Source: a bacterium (GTDB lineage: Bacteria > Auribacterota > UBA3054). From it: a stretch of 37,817 bases of DNA. Positions 7,254-16,451 of the stretch are shown here, in pieces; the stretch's first letter is position 1; each line of letters begins with the position of its first letter. The position numbers and the translations under genes were made by a program. Under the pieces are notes generated by a model, which made no database searches, was not told the origin of the DNA, and saw nothing but the letters and a program-made list of their open reading frames with translations. The stretch covers positions 1-37,817 of the forward strand of contig JAFYHD010000018.1 in the NCBI GenBank assembly GCA_017539325.1. The letters are read 5' to 3'.

Positions 7254-9830
7254 ATGAAAAACACAAAAGCCCTGACAGTAGTTGCAGTCTCCCTGGCTGC
7301 GATCCTGCTTCTGGCGCAGAACGTGATGGCTGAAGCTGCCGTAGACCAGGCCATGAGACAGACGGCTGCTCTTCGCGCCCAGGAATTGGCCCGCGAATTG
7401 CAGATCGAACGTCAGGAACAGCGGCAGATGGCTGACCTTTTGTTCCAGCAGGCGCTTCCCTTAATCGAACAGGGTGAGTACCGCAAGGCGCACACGCTTC
7501 TGTCCGAAGCTCTAAAGCGTTGCCCGAACCATGTTGAATCCAAAGTAAAGATTGAACAGGTCAACAGCGCGCTTTATGACTACTACACCTCTGTTGCCAA
7601 CGACAGGCTTCAGCTGCGCGACTACGAATCCGCGATCAACTTCTACCGCCAGGCTCTTGAGCACAAACAGGGCGACGAAGCTCTGAAGGGCATCCAGAAA
7701 GCCCGCAAGCTTCTTGAGACCGCCGCCAGCCAGCAGCTCTCCAAGATCGTCAACACCGACCTCTCCGAAGAAGAGCAGGTCTACCAGATGATCAAGCAGG
7801 CTGAAGAGAAAGTTGTCTACGGTCAGTACGAAGAAGCCAAGAGCATCCTGAAGCAGGCCATCAAGCTTGAAAGCGAAGATCCCCGTCCCCGCCGCATGCT
7901 GAGAGACGTGATCGCCAAGCAGAACAAGCTCATCAAGAGCGATCAGGAACTCGAACGTTCCCAGATCATGCTTGAAGTGCTCCGCAAGATCTCCCCGGAA
8001 TCTTCCGAAGATACTGAAGAAGTAGGCAGCGAAGCCACCGACGCACCGGGCGAGTCCGCCCGCAAGGCTATGTGGGCCAAACTGATGACCAAGATCCCGG
8101 CTGTCAACCTTGACAACAACTCTGTCTCCGAAGCGGTCCAGTTCCTTATTGAAGAAGGCAACATTCCGATCGTCCTGGACGCCGCCGGCGTCAACGACAA
8201 GATCTCCCTGGACGCCGAAGGCCCGACGATCTTGACCGTCATTGAATACATCTGCGACACAGCGAATCTGAACTACACCGTGACCGGCCCGGCCGTCATC
8301 ATCTCCAAAGGCGAAGGCCAGATGGAGACCAGGATCTGGACGGTCTCTCCCGGCGTGGTTTCCAAAGCCTCTGAGATCGAGACCGACGACAGCAGCTCCG
8401 ACGCGTTCGGCGGCATCTTCGATACCGAGACCGGCAGCGATGAAGACTTCACCGCTATGGAGACCGAACCCGAACTGGTCCGCGCCCTGAAAGATTATAT
8501 CGGCGCCGAAGTTGAAGGCAGCTCCATCTTCCTGGAACCCGTTTCCGGCACCTTGGTCGCCCGCAACACCGTCAAGAACTTGGAACTCATCGACAGCTAC
8601 CTGAAGAACCTCGACGAAAGCGGCGATCAGGTCCAGGTCGAGATCCAGGCCAGATTTGTTCAGATCAGCGATGAAGACCTCAACGAGATCAGCTTCGGTA
8701 TGAAGCTCAAGAGCCCCTGGAAAGTCGTCAGCGCCCACAACAAGAACGGCAACGCTCTCGTGGCCAACCCGACCGACTTCACCGGCGCTCTCCGCCGCTA
8801 TACCAAAGGTTCCCGCAACAGCCGTTATGCCGATCGTCTCTCTTCTGTTATGAACATGGTCGGTTTCGGCGGCATTGGCAAGAACCAGGTCTCCGACGAA
8901 GTCATCGGCTTCTTCACCAATGCTCTGACCGATCCTGAAGTTGGTTTGATCTTCAACGCGATCGACAACAAGACCAACGCTGACATCCTTTCCGCTCCTT
9001 CAGTTACCACCGTCAGCGGCCAGCCCAGGGTCACCATCAAGCAGATCACCGAGGTCATGTACCCCGAAGATTACACGGTCTACAAACCGGCTATCATTTA
9101 CAGCCAATCCCAGAATATCAGCTTGATCGATCCGACTGTCGGCGCTCCCAATGTCAGCGCCATGCCCGGTTACGCCACGGTTGAAAGCACTCTTAAAGAA
9201 GATATAGGTATCGAACTTCAGGTCTCCCCAATCGTGGCTGATGACAAACGCACGGTCAGCATGGACATCACCTGCAAGACGTCTGCCGAGATCGAGCCCC
9301 GCACCGTCAGCGTTTACGTCGGCAACGAAGCCCTCAACGTCGACCCCATCGAACTCGACATCCCACGCTTCAAGTTCTCCGAAGTTAAGACTCAGGTCGT
9401 GGTCGCCGACGGCGAGACCGTGGTCTTGGGCGGCATGGTCACTGAAGTTCTCCGCAAGTACAAGGACAAAGTCCCCTTCCTGGGCGACCTCCCCTTGATC
9501 GGCCGCTTCTTCAGAGCTGAAGGCAGCTACAACGATAAGAAGCATCTTCTGATATTCGTCAAGACCAACATCATTACTCCGACGGGCGAGCTCTATCGCG
9601 ACCGCGTCGCCAGCAAACTGGCTTCCTCCCTCGAGCAGGAACGCGCCGACTATGAAGAAGGCGAGCAGGTCTCCGAAGCTGAAGAAGGCGAAGAAGAGAG
9701 CAGTGAAGTTGAAGATTCCGGCGAATCCGAGGAAATTTCCGAAGTAAGCGAAGCTTCCGAAGAGGAAGAGACCGAAAGCGCTTCTGAGGATGAAACCGAG
9801 GAATCCACCGAGGAATCCACTGAGGAATAA
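7254..9830 (+). CDS. Secretin 1 (PilQ/Amuc_1098-like) with TPR N-terminus and acidic tail
   Basis: The 858-residue outer-membrane channel starts at ATG 7254, chosen over 7239 because GGAG (7241-7244) is correctly spaced for it. Residues 1-27 are a signal peptide ending LLAQNVMA. TPR helices fill about 45-230. A secretin/TonB short N-terminal domain lies at about 280-350, followed by an N1-type domain. The secretin core begins near 580 (LSAPSVTTVSGQPRVTIKQ) and ends with VVVADGETVVLGGMVTE and PFLGDLPLIGRFFR, the hallmark secretin strands. The last 60 or so residues are almost all Glu, Ser and Asp, with repeats such as EESTEESTEE. That tail is not part of normal secretins. The protein would form the outer-membrane pore of the pilus-like machine. 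It lies 41 nt after the Amuc_1099-like gene and 41 nt before a second secretin. Confidence 0.93.
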   Translation: MKNTKALTVVAVSLAAILLLAQNVMAEAAVDQAMRQTAALRAQELARELQIERQEQRQMADLLFQQALPLIEQGEYRKAHTLLSEALKRCPNHVESKVKIEQVNSALYDYYTSVANDRLQLRDYESAINFYRQALEHKQGDEALKGIQKARKLLETAASQQLSKIVNTDLSEEEQVYQMIKQAEEKVVYGQYEEAKSILKQAIKLESEDPRPRRMLRDVIAKQNKLIKSDQELERSQIMLEVLRKISPESSEDTEEVGSEATDAPGESARKAMWAKLMTKIPAVNLDNNSVSEAVQFLIEEGNIPIVLDAAGVNDKISLDAEGPTILTVIEYICDTANLNYTVTGPAVIISKGEGQMETRIWTVSPGVVSKASEIETDDSSSDAFGGIFDTETGSDEDFTAMETEPELVRALKDYIGAEVEGSSIFLEPVSGTLVARNTVKNLELIDSYLKNLDESGDQVQVEIQARFVQISDEDLNEISFGMKLKSPWKVVSAHNKNGNALVANPTDFTGALRRYTKGSRNSRYADRLSSVMNMVGFGGIGKNQVSDEVIGFFTNALTDPEVGLIFNAIDNKTNADILSAPSVTTVSGQPRVTIKQITEVMYPEDYTVYKPAIIYSQSQNISLIDPTVGAPNVSAMPGYATVESTLKEDIGIELQVSPIVADDKRTVSMDITCKTSAEIEPRTVSVYVGNEALNVDPIELDIPRFKFSEVKTQVVVADGETVVLGGMVTEVLRKYKDKVPFLGDLPLIGRFFRAEGSYNDKKHLLIFVKTNIITPTGELYRDRVASKLASSLEQERADYEEGEQVSEAEEGEEESSEVEDSGESEEISEVSEASEEEETESASEDETEESTEESTEE

Positions 9831-9871
9831 CTTAAATGGCAACTAAAAAAGATATAGACTTTGGAGGTCTT

Positions 9872-12226
9872 ATGAACAAAAATATGCTGAAAATGAGCCT
9901 TATCATCGGGCTGGTCATGCTGGCGGTCTCCCCGCTTCTGGCTGACGATGAGCAGACGTTTGAGCAGAAGGAACAGCAGCTTTTGAACGCCGCTGAGCCT
10001 GAAGTCCAGACCGAAGCCAAGGCCGAGACCATCGAAATCCCCAAGGAAGTCGGTGAAGAAGACGGTTTTTGGACCAAAATCAAAAATGCCTTCGCCACCA
10101 AAGAAGAGAAGCCCGACCTTGACAACAAGACCGAGCAGGAGATCCAGGTTTTGATGTTCGAAGGCCGCACTTACTATCGTAAGGGCGAATACCAGAAGGC
10201 TCTCAACACCTTCGCGGAAGTCACCAAGCGCGACCCCTACAATCCGCTGGCCCGCCGCTACATGAGCAGCTGCAATGAAAAGCTTCTCCGTATCGAGGAG
10301 GACAACGTCGACCTGACCGCTCTCCAGCGCATCCAGGACGTTGAAAAGAGCATGCTGATCCTGACCGAAAAGCAGAAGGACCGCGACGAAGCCGTCTCCA
10401 ACGCCGGCATCTCCACCGTCACCGACGAGAAGATGAACCGCGTCATCAAAGAGCTCAGCTTCATCGACGAGCCGATGGTGAACGTTCTTGAGACCATCCG
10501 CGAGGAAGCGAATCTGAATCTGGTCATGCAGCCGGCCGCCGCCAACTCCATCCAGAACGCGACGCTGACGCTTTCCCTTTCGAACATTTCCGTGGCTGAC
10601 GCCCTTGACATGATCTGCAAGCTCAGGAAACTGAACTACAACGTGGACGGCGAATCCATCACGATCACGACTCAGGATTCAGCCCGCATCATCAGCAGAA
10701 CTTTCCGTCTGTCCCGCGGTCTCGATTCCATCGAGGTCCTGAACAAAGAATCTCTGCGCACCCCGACCGACAAGGCCAAAGAGCTTCTGCGCCGCATCGG
10801 CGTGACGGAAGTGAAAGACGCCTCCGTCGTGTACGACTCCAGAACCAACCAGCTGATCGTTCGTAACACCGCCGAGAACCTGGCCCTCATTGAGAAGTTC
10901 CTCAAGAACTTCGACAAGACGCCGTCTCAGGTCGAGATCGAAGCCCGCTTCGTGACTGTCAGCAACGACAACATGAACGAACTCGTTTTCCGTCATTTCC
11001 TGACTCACAACTATCGTTGGAACCGCAAGGACAAATACGGCGACAAGTATTATCTTGAAGCCCCCAACAAAGAGCGCGAAATGACCTCCGGCCTCCGCTA
11101 CATCCGCTCCTTCATGGATGACGACGCTTACGATCCGGTGAATTCCGCTTACAGGATGCCCTCCACTGTCGACACCGGCAGCGACTACGGCGATTATATG
11201 AGCGTTGCCCATCTGCGTCCCAATCAGCCTGCTTACGGCGCCACTACCATCAGCGACATACAGTCAATGTACTCCAGCCTGGAACAGTCCACCGGCACCG
11301 CCAACGAGTACAAGCGCAAAGCTCAGGCTTCCTACCAGGCCATGCAGAATTTCTACCGTCAGAACCAGAGCATCTTCGACAACAGCAGCGCGCCCAACAG
11401 GTCCTTCTACGTGGAGCAGCTCGGCACGCTGAGGTCCAACTACACCTCCAACGCTGAGAAATACGTTAGCGCCCTCGGCTCCATCGCTGGCAGCCAGGCT
11501 GACATCGCCAACGCGAAAGTCCAGGACACCGCCATCGATGACGGTCTCGGCAAAGTCTTCGACATCAGCGGCGTTCTCGGCCCTGCTCAGTACCGCAGCG
11601 TTATCTACGCCCTCTCCAACCAGGAAGGCGTCGAGACGATCTTCGCCCCGAAGGTGACGGTCGTTTCCGGTAACAGAGCCGAACTGAAGGAAGTCATCAG
11701 AGTCCGTTACAACAAGACCATCGAAGAAGCTGAAGACCAGGACGTCGACGTTGGTGACGCTCAGTCCGTGATCTACGACTACGCCGTTACGCCGAAAGAC
11801 TGGGAAACCAGAGAATACGGCACGAAGCTGGTCGTGACCCCGTCCGTGCAGACCGACGAGCGCACGATCGAGCTGGAAGTCAACCCCGAGGTCTCCGACC
11901 TTCTCGGCTTCCGCAGATTCGTGTCTTCCCGTAACAACGTTTACGAACTGCCCCAGTTCTTCGTCCAGAACCTGAAGACGACCGTCTTGGTCAATGACGG
12001 CGACACTCTGGTCATGGGCGGCCTTATGAAGAACGACCTCATCCGCACCAAAGACCGCACGCCCATTCTGGCTGACCTCCCCTGGATCGGTCGTTTCTGG
12101 CGCGGTGAATCTGAAGTCGCTAAGAAGTCCAACCTTCTGATCTTCATCAACGCCAAGCTCGTCGATCCCAGCGGCACGCCGCGCCGCGGCGCCACCGTCA
12201 AGACGGCTCCCACTGCTTCCCGCTAA
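9872..12226 (+). CDS. Secretin 2, a second TPR-containing PilQ-like protein
   Basis: The 784-residue product starts at ATG 9872 behind a strong GGAGG site; the upstream in-frame ATG at 9836 has none. Residues 1-24 are a signal peptide. A TPR hairpin follows near 95-150 (YYRKGEYQKALNTFAEVTKRDPYNPLA). An STN domain is near 190-255 (VLETIREEANLNLVM) and an N1-type domain comes after it. The secretin core ends with VLVNDGDTLVMGGLMKND and PILADLPWIGRFWRG. Between about 385 and 540 there is a long Tyr/Ser/Gln-rich insert (NEYKRKAQASYQAMQNFYRQNQ), which would fall inside the N-domain to beta-barrel transition. Secretins usually form homomultimers and operate one per machine, so two different ones in the same operon are unusual. 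They may form mixed rings or serve two machines. A terminator follows. Confidence 0.93.
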   Translation: MNKNMLKMSLIIGLVMLAVSPLLADDEQTFEQKEQQLLNAAEPEVQTEAKAETIEIPKEVGEEDGFWTKIKNAFATKEEKPDLDNKTEQEIQVLMFEGRTYYRKGEYQKALNTFAEVTKRDPYNPLARRYMSSCNEKLLRIEEDNVDLTALQRIQDVEKSMLILTEKQKDRDEAVSNAGISTVTDEKMNRVIKELSFIDEPMVNVLETIREEANLNLVMQPAAANSIQNATLTLSLSNISVADALDMICKLRKLNYNVDGESITITTQDSARIISRTFRLSRGLDSIEVLNKESLRTPTDKAKELLRRIGVTEVKDASVVYDSRTNQLIVRNTAENLALIEKFLKNFDKTPSQVEIEARFVTVSNDNMNELVFRHFLTHNYRWNRKDKYGDKYYLEAPNKEREMTSGLRYIRSFMDDDAYDPVNSAYRMPSTVDTGSDYGDYMSVAHLRPNQPAYGATTISDIQSMYSSLEQSTGTANEYKRKAQASYQAMQNFYRQNQSIFDNSSAPNRSFYVEQLGTLRSNYTSNAEKYVSALGSIAGSQADIANAKVQDTAIDDGLGKVFDISGVLGPAQYRSVIYALSNQEGVETIFAPKVTVVSGNRAELKEVIRVRYNKTIEEAEDQDVDVGDAQSVIYDYAVTPKDWETREYGTKLVVTPSVQTDERTIELEVNPEVSDLLGFRRFVSSRNNVYELPQFFVQNLKTTVLVNDGDTLVMGGLMKNDLIRTKDRTPILADLPWIGRFWRGESEVAKKSNLLIFINAKLVDPSGTPRRGATVKTAPTASR

Positions 12227-12237
12227 GTAGAAGCGAT

Positions 12238-12269
12238 ATCGGGCCGCTCGCATGAGCGGCCCGATTTTT
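12238..12269 (+). terminator. Terminator of the pilus-like operon
   Basis: A perfect 12-bp stem, ATCGGGCCGCTC (12238-12249) with GAGCGGCCCGAT (12254-12265), closes on a GCAT loop and is followed by TTTT. It lies 11 nt after the second secretin's stop codon. Confidence 0.93.
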
Positions 12270-12272
12270 AAT

Positions 12273-12304
12273 CCCTCCCCCTAATTTTCCCTCCCCCTAA
12301 TTTT
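12273..12304 (+). repeat. 16-nt tandem repeat, two copies
   Basis: CCCTCCCCCTAATTTT occurs twice head to tail (12273-12288 and 12289-12304), and a partial third unit (CCCTTC) follows. It lies between the pilus terminator and the next operon. A small hairpin CAGCGC/GCGCTG (12317-12334) sits just before the next start codon. No clear promoter is visible here. Confidence 0.75.
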
Positions 12305-12342
12305 CCCTTCTTTTTTCAGCGCCCGTTTGCGCTGCCCAAATC

Positions 12343-13239
12343 ATGACAAAAACCCTTTTGGCCGTAGACGGCATGGCTTATGTTTTCCGAGCTTTTTACG
12401 CCGTGCCCTATATGTGCAGCCGTTCCGGAATACCCACGAACGCCGTTTACGGTTTTCATAAATTATTGCAAAGCCTTGTCGGCGAAATAGAGCCTGATCA
12501 TCTCGTCGTGGCCTTCGACGTCGCTGAGCCGACTTTCCGCGACGAAGTCTTCAGCGACTACAAAGCCAACCGTCCCGAGGCCCCGGAGGAATTGATCTCC
12601 CAGATCGACCTGGTCAAGGAATACTTGAGGGCCATGCGGATCCCAATCCTGGAGTGCCCGGGCTTTGAAGCGGACGACGTTTTGGCGACGGTCGCCGTGA
12701 AAGCGAAAGGGGCTGGCATAAAGTCGCTCATAGCCACCGGCGACAAGGATCTCTGCCAGCTGGTGGACGACGACATTTTTATCGTCAGAAGCAGCATGCG
12801 CGAAGTCGAGATATTGGATAGGGGAGGCGTAAAAAGGCATTACGGAGTCTGGCCGGAACAGATAGTGGATTATCTTACGATCGTCGGAGATTCCGCGGAC
12901 AATGTTCCCGGCGTCAAAGGCATCGGCCAGAAAGGCGCTCGCGACCTGCTTGAAGCTTACGGCACCTTAGACAACATCTATGCCTCCATGGACAAGCTTT
13001 CTCCCGCCAATCAACGGAAATTGGAGGAAGCCAAAGACCATATCGAGGACACCCGCTTCCTTATCAAGATCAGGTGCGACGCCCCAGTTAAAATAGAACT
13101 CAAGGACACCGTTCGTTGCGAATGCGACTGCGGGCTCGTCAATGAGTTTTGCCAAAAATACGATTTCCAATCCCTGCGCGCGCCGGAAGTGAAAAAGAGC
13201 GAGGCGCCGTCTGAACCGCAGCAACAGGAGCTTTTCTAA
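12343..13239 (+). CDS. Stand-alone 5'-3' exonuclease (PolA N-terminal-like)
   Basis: The 298-residue product matches the 5' nuclease domain of DNA polymerase I: LLAVDGMAYVFRAFYAVP at the start, VVAFDVAEPTFRDEVFSDYKANRP, the acidic metal-site segments CPGFEADDVLA and IATGDKDLCQLV, and the helix-hairpin-helix region VGDSADNVPGVKGIGQKGARDLL. Such enzymes remove RNA primers and flaps during lagging-strand synthesis and repair. The protein ends after a Ser/Glu/Gln-rich tail (PQQQELF) and has no 3'-5' exonuclease or polymerase domain. The stop codon overlaps the coaE start by one base (TAATG), so the ending is not a random break. In PVC relatives a full-length polA is often expected next to coaE and rho, so this could be a shortened polA. 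It heads a run of eight tightly packed genes. Confidence 0.92.
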   Translation: MTKTLLAVDGMAYVFRAFYAVPYMCSRSGIPTNAVYGFHKLLQSLVGEIEPDHLVVAFDVAEPTFRDEVFSDYKANRPEAPEELISQIDLVKEYLRAMRIPILECPGFEADDVLATVAVKAKGAGIKSLIATGDKDLCQLVDDDIFIVRSSMREVEILDRGGVKRHYGVWPEQIVDYLTIVGDSADNVPGVKGIGQKGARDLLEAYGTLDNIYASMDKLSPANQRKLEEAKDHIEDTRFLIKIRCDAPVKIELKDTVRCECDCGLVNEFCQKYDFQSLRAPEVKKSEAPSEPQQQELF

Positions 13240-13832
13240 TGAAGAGAATAGGAATTACCGGCGGAATAGGCTGCGGCAAGAGTTTCGCCCTGGAAGTTAT
13301 CAGGGAAGCTGGATACAAGATCATTGACGCCGACGACCTCACAAAAGAACTCTGGCAGGACGAGGCGGTCGTAAAAAAGATCGGGGAGAAATTCAGGGAC
13401 TACGGTTTTCTGGAAAACGAATTCACTCCCCAGGCCGTGAGAGCTGTAGCAAAGAGAGCTTTTGAAAACATGCAGGTCATAAACGCGCTTGAGACGGTTC
13501 TGCAGCCTTTGATCCTGGAAAAACTTAATTTCTGGCTGAAGGAAAGGGAGAAAGAGGGGGAGAAGACCGTCTTCATAGTCGTACCTCTGCTTTTTGAGTG
13601 CGGCCTGCAGTATCTTTTCGACGAGACCGTCACCATAAACGTCGACAACGAGATCAGGGAGCGCAGGCTGCAGTTGTCGCGCCCTCTTTCCGCCACCGGC
13701 ATAAATTTGCGTTTCAACCGCCAGTGGGCCAACTGGGCCCGCTCGCGCTACGCCACGCACACGATAGAAAACAACGGAACCAAAGAAGAATTCAAGGAAG
13801 CTTTAAAATCTTTCTTAAGAGAAAAAATATGA
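13239..13832 (+). CDS. coaE: Dephospho-CoA kinase
   Basis: This catalyses the last step of coenzyme A synthesis, ATP-dependent phosphorylation of dephospho-CoA. The 197-residue length is typical. The P-loop GGIGCGKS is at residues 8-15, followed by the family motif IIDADDLTKELW (about 29-40). A lid region with VVPLLFECGLQYLFDETVTINVD lies in the middle. The segment where CoaE normally has a dQ..R..R motif reads NEIRERRLQLSRPLSATGINLRFNRQW. It overlaps the preceding nuclease stop by one base and the rho start by four bases (ATGA), a translational-coupling arrangement. It is cytoplasmic. Confidence 0.95.
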   Translation: MKRIGITGGIGCGKSFALEVIREAGYKIIDADDLTKELWQDEAVVKKIGEKFRDYGFLENEFTPQAVRAVAKRAFENMQVINALETVLQPLILEKLNFWLKEREKEGEKTVFIVVPLLFECGLQYLFDETVTINVDNEIRERRLQLSRPLSATGINLRFNRQWANWARSRYATHTIENNGTKEEFKEALKSFLREKI

Positions 13833-15640
13833 ACGGATATTTCAAAGTATTGACCGGAGCTCCCGGACGCCCCAAACGCTACGCAACCAAAGAAGAGATC
13901 CCGAAGGAATTGACAGACAAGTACGAAGTGGTCTTCGTTCCCGAGGACGAAAAGAAAAGCAAATGGGAGGAGGCTGTAAAAAAGCATCCCATTGAATTCA
14001 CCGAAGGCGAACCAATTGCGGGCGAAAAACCGGGCGACGAAATGGTCGAAAGGCCGGCCAAAAAGAAAAGAGGACGCAAGCCCAAAGCCCTGAAAATAGT
14101 CGAAGAAGTACCCTTCAATCCGCTTGACCCGACCGCGGAGTTTACGGAAGGCGAAACCATAGAGAACGAGACTCCCTCCGAGGTGACGGTCGGACGCCCC
14201 ATACCCATCGTCGAAGCTAAGGAGACTACCTACAGCAGGCGCCACGGCCACCGCCACCCCAAGAGCAAAAAAGAGGATGAGGGCGAAGCCCAGGCCCAGG
14301 AACAAGAACAGGAACAGGCTGCCGAAAAAGAGCCCGAGACACCCGCCGAATGCACTCCGGACGACGTCAACGTCGAGAGCGACCTTGTTAACATCTCTTT
14401 TCTTCTGAGGCAGACGAACGAGGAGCTGAGGAAGCTGGCGGCCGCCAACGGCGTGAGACGCGTGCCTGAACTCAGGCGCCAGGATCTCATCTATGAGATA
14501 ATGAGGACGGAATACGCGAAATTCGGCTTCCGCTTCGGCAAGGGCGTCCTCGACATCCAGAAATTCAACAACTACGGCTTCTTGAGGCGCAGCGAGCGCA
14601 ATTACCGCATCTGCGACGACGACGTCTACGTCTCGCCGACCCAGATCAGGCGTTTCCATCTCCAGAGAGGCGACACGATCTACGGCGTTTTCAGAAGGCC
14701 GAGATACAATGAGAAAAGCGGCGCCGTGATAAAGGTCGCGGCGGTGAACCTCGACGCCCCCGACTCCAAGGCGAACAAAACGCCCTTCGACGACCTCACC
14801 CCGCAGTTCAGCGCCGAGCGTTTGCTTTTGGAACACAGGCCGGACGGCGTCTCGACGCGCATAATGGATCTCATCTCTCCCATTGGCAAGGGCCAGCGCG
14901 GGCTTATCGTCGCGCCGCCCAGAGCCGGAAAGACGCTTCTCCTGAGGGATATCGCCAACGCCATATCGTACAACAACCCCGGCGCCGAGCTTATCATGCT
15001 TCTCATAGACGAAAGGCCCGAGGAAGTGACCGACATGCAGCGCTCCGTCAGGGGCGAAGTCATAAGCTCGACTTTCGACGAATCCGGCGACCGTCATCTG
15101 GCGGTAGCGGAGATGGTCCTGGAGAAAGCCAAGCGCCTCGTTGAGCACGGCAAGGACGTCATCATTCTCCTTGACAGCCTGACGAGGCTGGCCAGGGCTT
15201 ACAACAGCGGCCACAATTTGAGCGGCAAGACGCTTTCCGGCGGCATGGACGCCAGCGCCCTGCAGAAGCCCAAGCGCTTCTTCGGCTCGGCCAGAAGCTG
15301 CGAAGGCGGCGGCAGCCTGACGATCATCGCCACGGCCCTCATAGAGACCGGCAGCCGCATGGACGACCTTATTTACGAGGAGTTCAAGGGCACCGGCAAC
15401 ATGGAGTGCGTCCTTGACCGCCGCATCAGCGAGAAGCGCGTCTTCCCGGCCATCGACATCGACCGCTCCGGCACAAGGAAAGAGGAGCTGCTCTTCGATG
15501 CCGAGGAACTGAAGAAAGTCTGGCTTCTGCGCAATATGCTCTCCGGACTTTCTCCGCTGCAGAAGATCGAACGCCTCATAGATCAGGTCAAGCTCACTTC
15601 CTCCAACGCGGAACTCTTAATGATGCTTAGGGAGCGCTGA
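13829..15640 (+). CDS. rho: Transcription termination factor Rho with a long N-terminal extension
   Basis: Rho is a hexameric RNA helicase that ends transcription. The ATG at 13829 overlaps the coaE stop (ATGA) and gives 603 residues, against about 420 in E. coli. The first 180 or so residues are an extra, low-complexity charged region. It has an AT-hook-like patch ([11 protein letters not shown]), a duplicated FTEGE..I..E.P motif (about residues 51 and 108), a His/Arg-rich patch and a Gln/Glu run. The usual parts follow: Rho N-terminal helices (about 185-225), the RNA-binding cold-shock-like domain (about 230-305), Walker A APPRAGKT (about 361-368), [13 protein letters not shown], and the R-loop region [24 protein letters not shown]. 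Extended Rho N-termini are known in several phyla and can change RNA binding. Downstream lepB starts 2 nt after the stop. Confidence 0.97.
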   Translation: MNGYFKVLTGAPGRPKRYATKEEIPKELTDKYEVVFVPEDEKKSKWEEAVKKHPIEFTEGEPIAGEKPGDEMVERPAKKKRGRKPKALKIVEEVPFNPLDPTAEFTEGETIENETPSEVTVGRPIPIVEAKETTYSRRHGHRHPKSKKEDEGEAQAQEQEQEQAAEKEPETPAECTPDDVNVESDLVNISFLLRQTNEELRKLAAANGVRRVPELRRQDLIYEIMRTEYAKFGFRFGKGVLDIQKFNNYGFLRRSERNYRICDDDVYVSPTQIRRFHLQRGDTIYGVFRRPRYNEKSGAVIKVAAVNLDAPDSKANKTPFDDLTPQFSAERLLLEHRPDGVSTRIMDLISPIGKGQRGLIVAPPRAGKTLLLRDIANAISYNNPGAELIMLLIDERPEEVTDMQRSVRGEVISSTFDESGDRHLAVAEMVLEKAKRLVEHGKDVIILLDSLTRLARAYNSGHNLSGKTLSGGMDASALQKPKRFFGSARSCEGGGSLTIIATALIETGSRMDDLIYEEFKGTGNMECVLDRRISEKRVFPAIDIDRSGTRKEELLFDAEELKKVWLLRNMLSGLSPLQKIERLIDQVKLTSSNAELLMMLRER

Positions 15641-15642
15641 TC

Positions 15643-16446
15643 ATGAGCAAAACGATGAAAAGCATACTCAGCACCGTCGCGCTGATCCTTCTGGCTCTGC
15701 TTCTGAAGTCCAACACGATAGAGCTCTTCAAGATCCCGACGGGCAGCATGGAGCCGACTTTGTACGGCGCCAAGGAAATGGGCCGCGGTTTCGGCGACCA
15801 CATTTTCGTTCTGCGCTGCGCCTACGGCTTCAACTGCAAAGTGAAGATCCCGCTCGTCGACTGGACGCTGCCTTTGCCGGACGGTTACTGGATGCTTCCC
15901 TGGATGCATCTTCCCGAAGTGGGGGACGTGGTCGTTTTCGAGCATCCCGCCAACCGCAACATCGACTACATCAAGCGTTGCGCAGGAACGCCTGGAGACA
16001 CCGTTATGATAAAAGACGGACGCCTTTATGTGAACGACCGGATCGTAACCAACCGACCGGCGACCGCGACGTACGTCAGGTACACCTACGACGGCATCTT
16101 CAGCAGGCAGCTGCAGACGATCGCCAACGCTCTTTTGGAAGTCGAGCGAAGGACAGGGAACAAGGAGATCTACGACGCCCTTTACATTGACGGCGTGCCT
16201 TTCCGCTCGATAAAGCCTGTGGAAGGCGAACGAAATTACGTTATGGTGGGGAATAGGAAAGTCCATGTCATAAAGGACGAAGTGACGCCCGTCGTGAAAG
16301 TCCCGGAAAACTGCTTCTTCATGCTGGGCGACAACTCCGCCCACTCCGCTGACAGCCGCTACTGGGGATTCGCCCACCGCGACACGCTTAAAGGCCGTGC
16401 GCTCTGCGTCTATCTTCCCCTTAAAAGAATAAGAACCATCATGTGA
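15643..16446 (+). CDS. lepB: Signal peptidase I
   Basis: This membrane serine protease removes signal peptides from exported proteins. The 267-residue product has an N-terminal hydrophobic helix (residues 7-21). The catalytic serine is Ser35 in IPTGSMEPTL and the general-base lysine is Lys111 in IDYIKRCAGTPGD. The box MLGDNSAHSADSRYWGF is near residue 225. A long insert (about 140-205) separates the lysine box from the C-terminal box, and a single transmembrane helix is predicted rather than the two of E. coli LepB. The ATG follows the rho stop by 2 nt, with GGGAG overlapping the end of rho as ribosome site. Its substrates here would include the secreted proteins and secretins of this window. 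Confidence 0.96.
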   Translation: MSKTMKSILSTVALILLALLLKSNTIELFKIPTGSMEPTLYGAKEMGRGFGDHIFVLRCAYGFNCKVKIPLVDWTLPLPDGYWMLPWMHLPEVGDVVVFEHPANRNIDYIKRCAGTPGDTVMIKDGRLYVNDRIVTNRPATATYVRYTYDGIFSRQLQTIANALLEVERRTGNKEIYDALYIDGVPFRSIKPVEGERNYVMVGNRKVHVIKDEVTPVVKVPENCFFMLGDNSAHSADSRYWGFAHRDTLKGRALCVYLPLKRIRTIM

Positions 16447-16451
16447 CGAAA

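Noticed and set aside
7512-8738. 408-codon open frame on the minus strand
   Set aside because: It lies opposite the secretin 1 gene, whose protein has clear domains. It is a GC-driven shadow frame without family features or a ribosome site.
13748-15214. 488-codon open frame on the minus strand
   Set aside because: It lies opposite rho, which is certain. Its translation is low-complexity Val/Gly/Asp, typical of antisense shadows.
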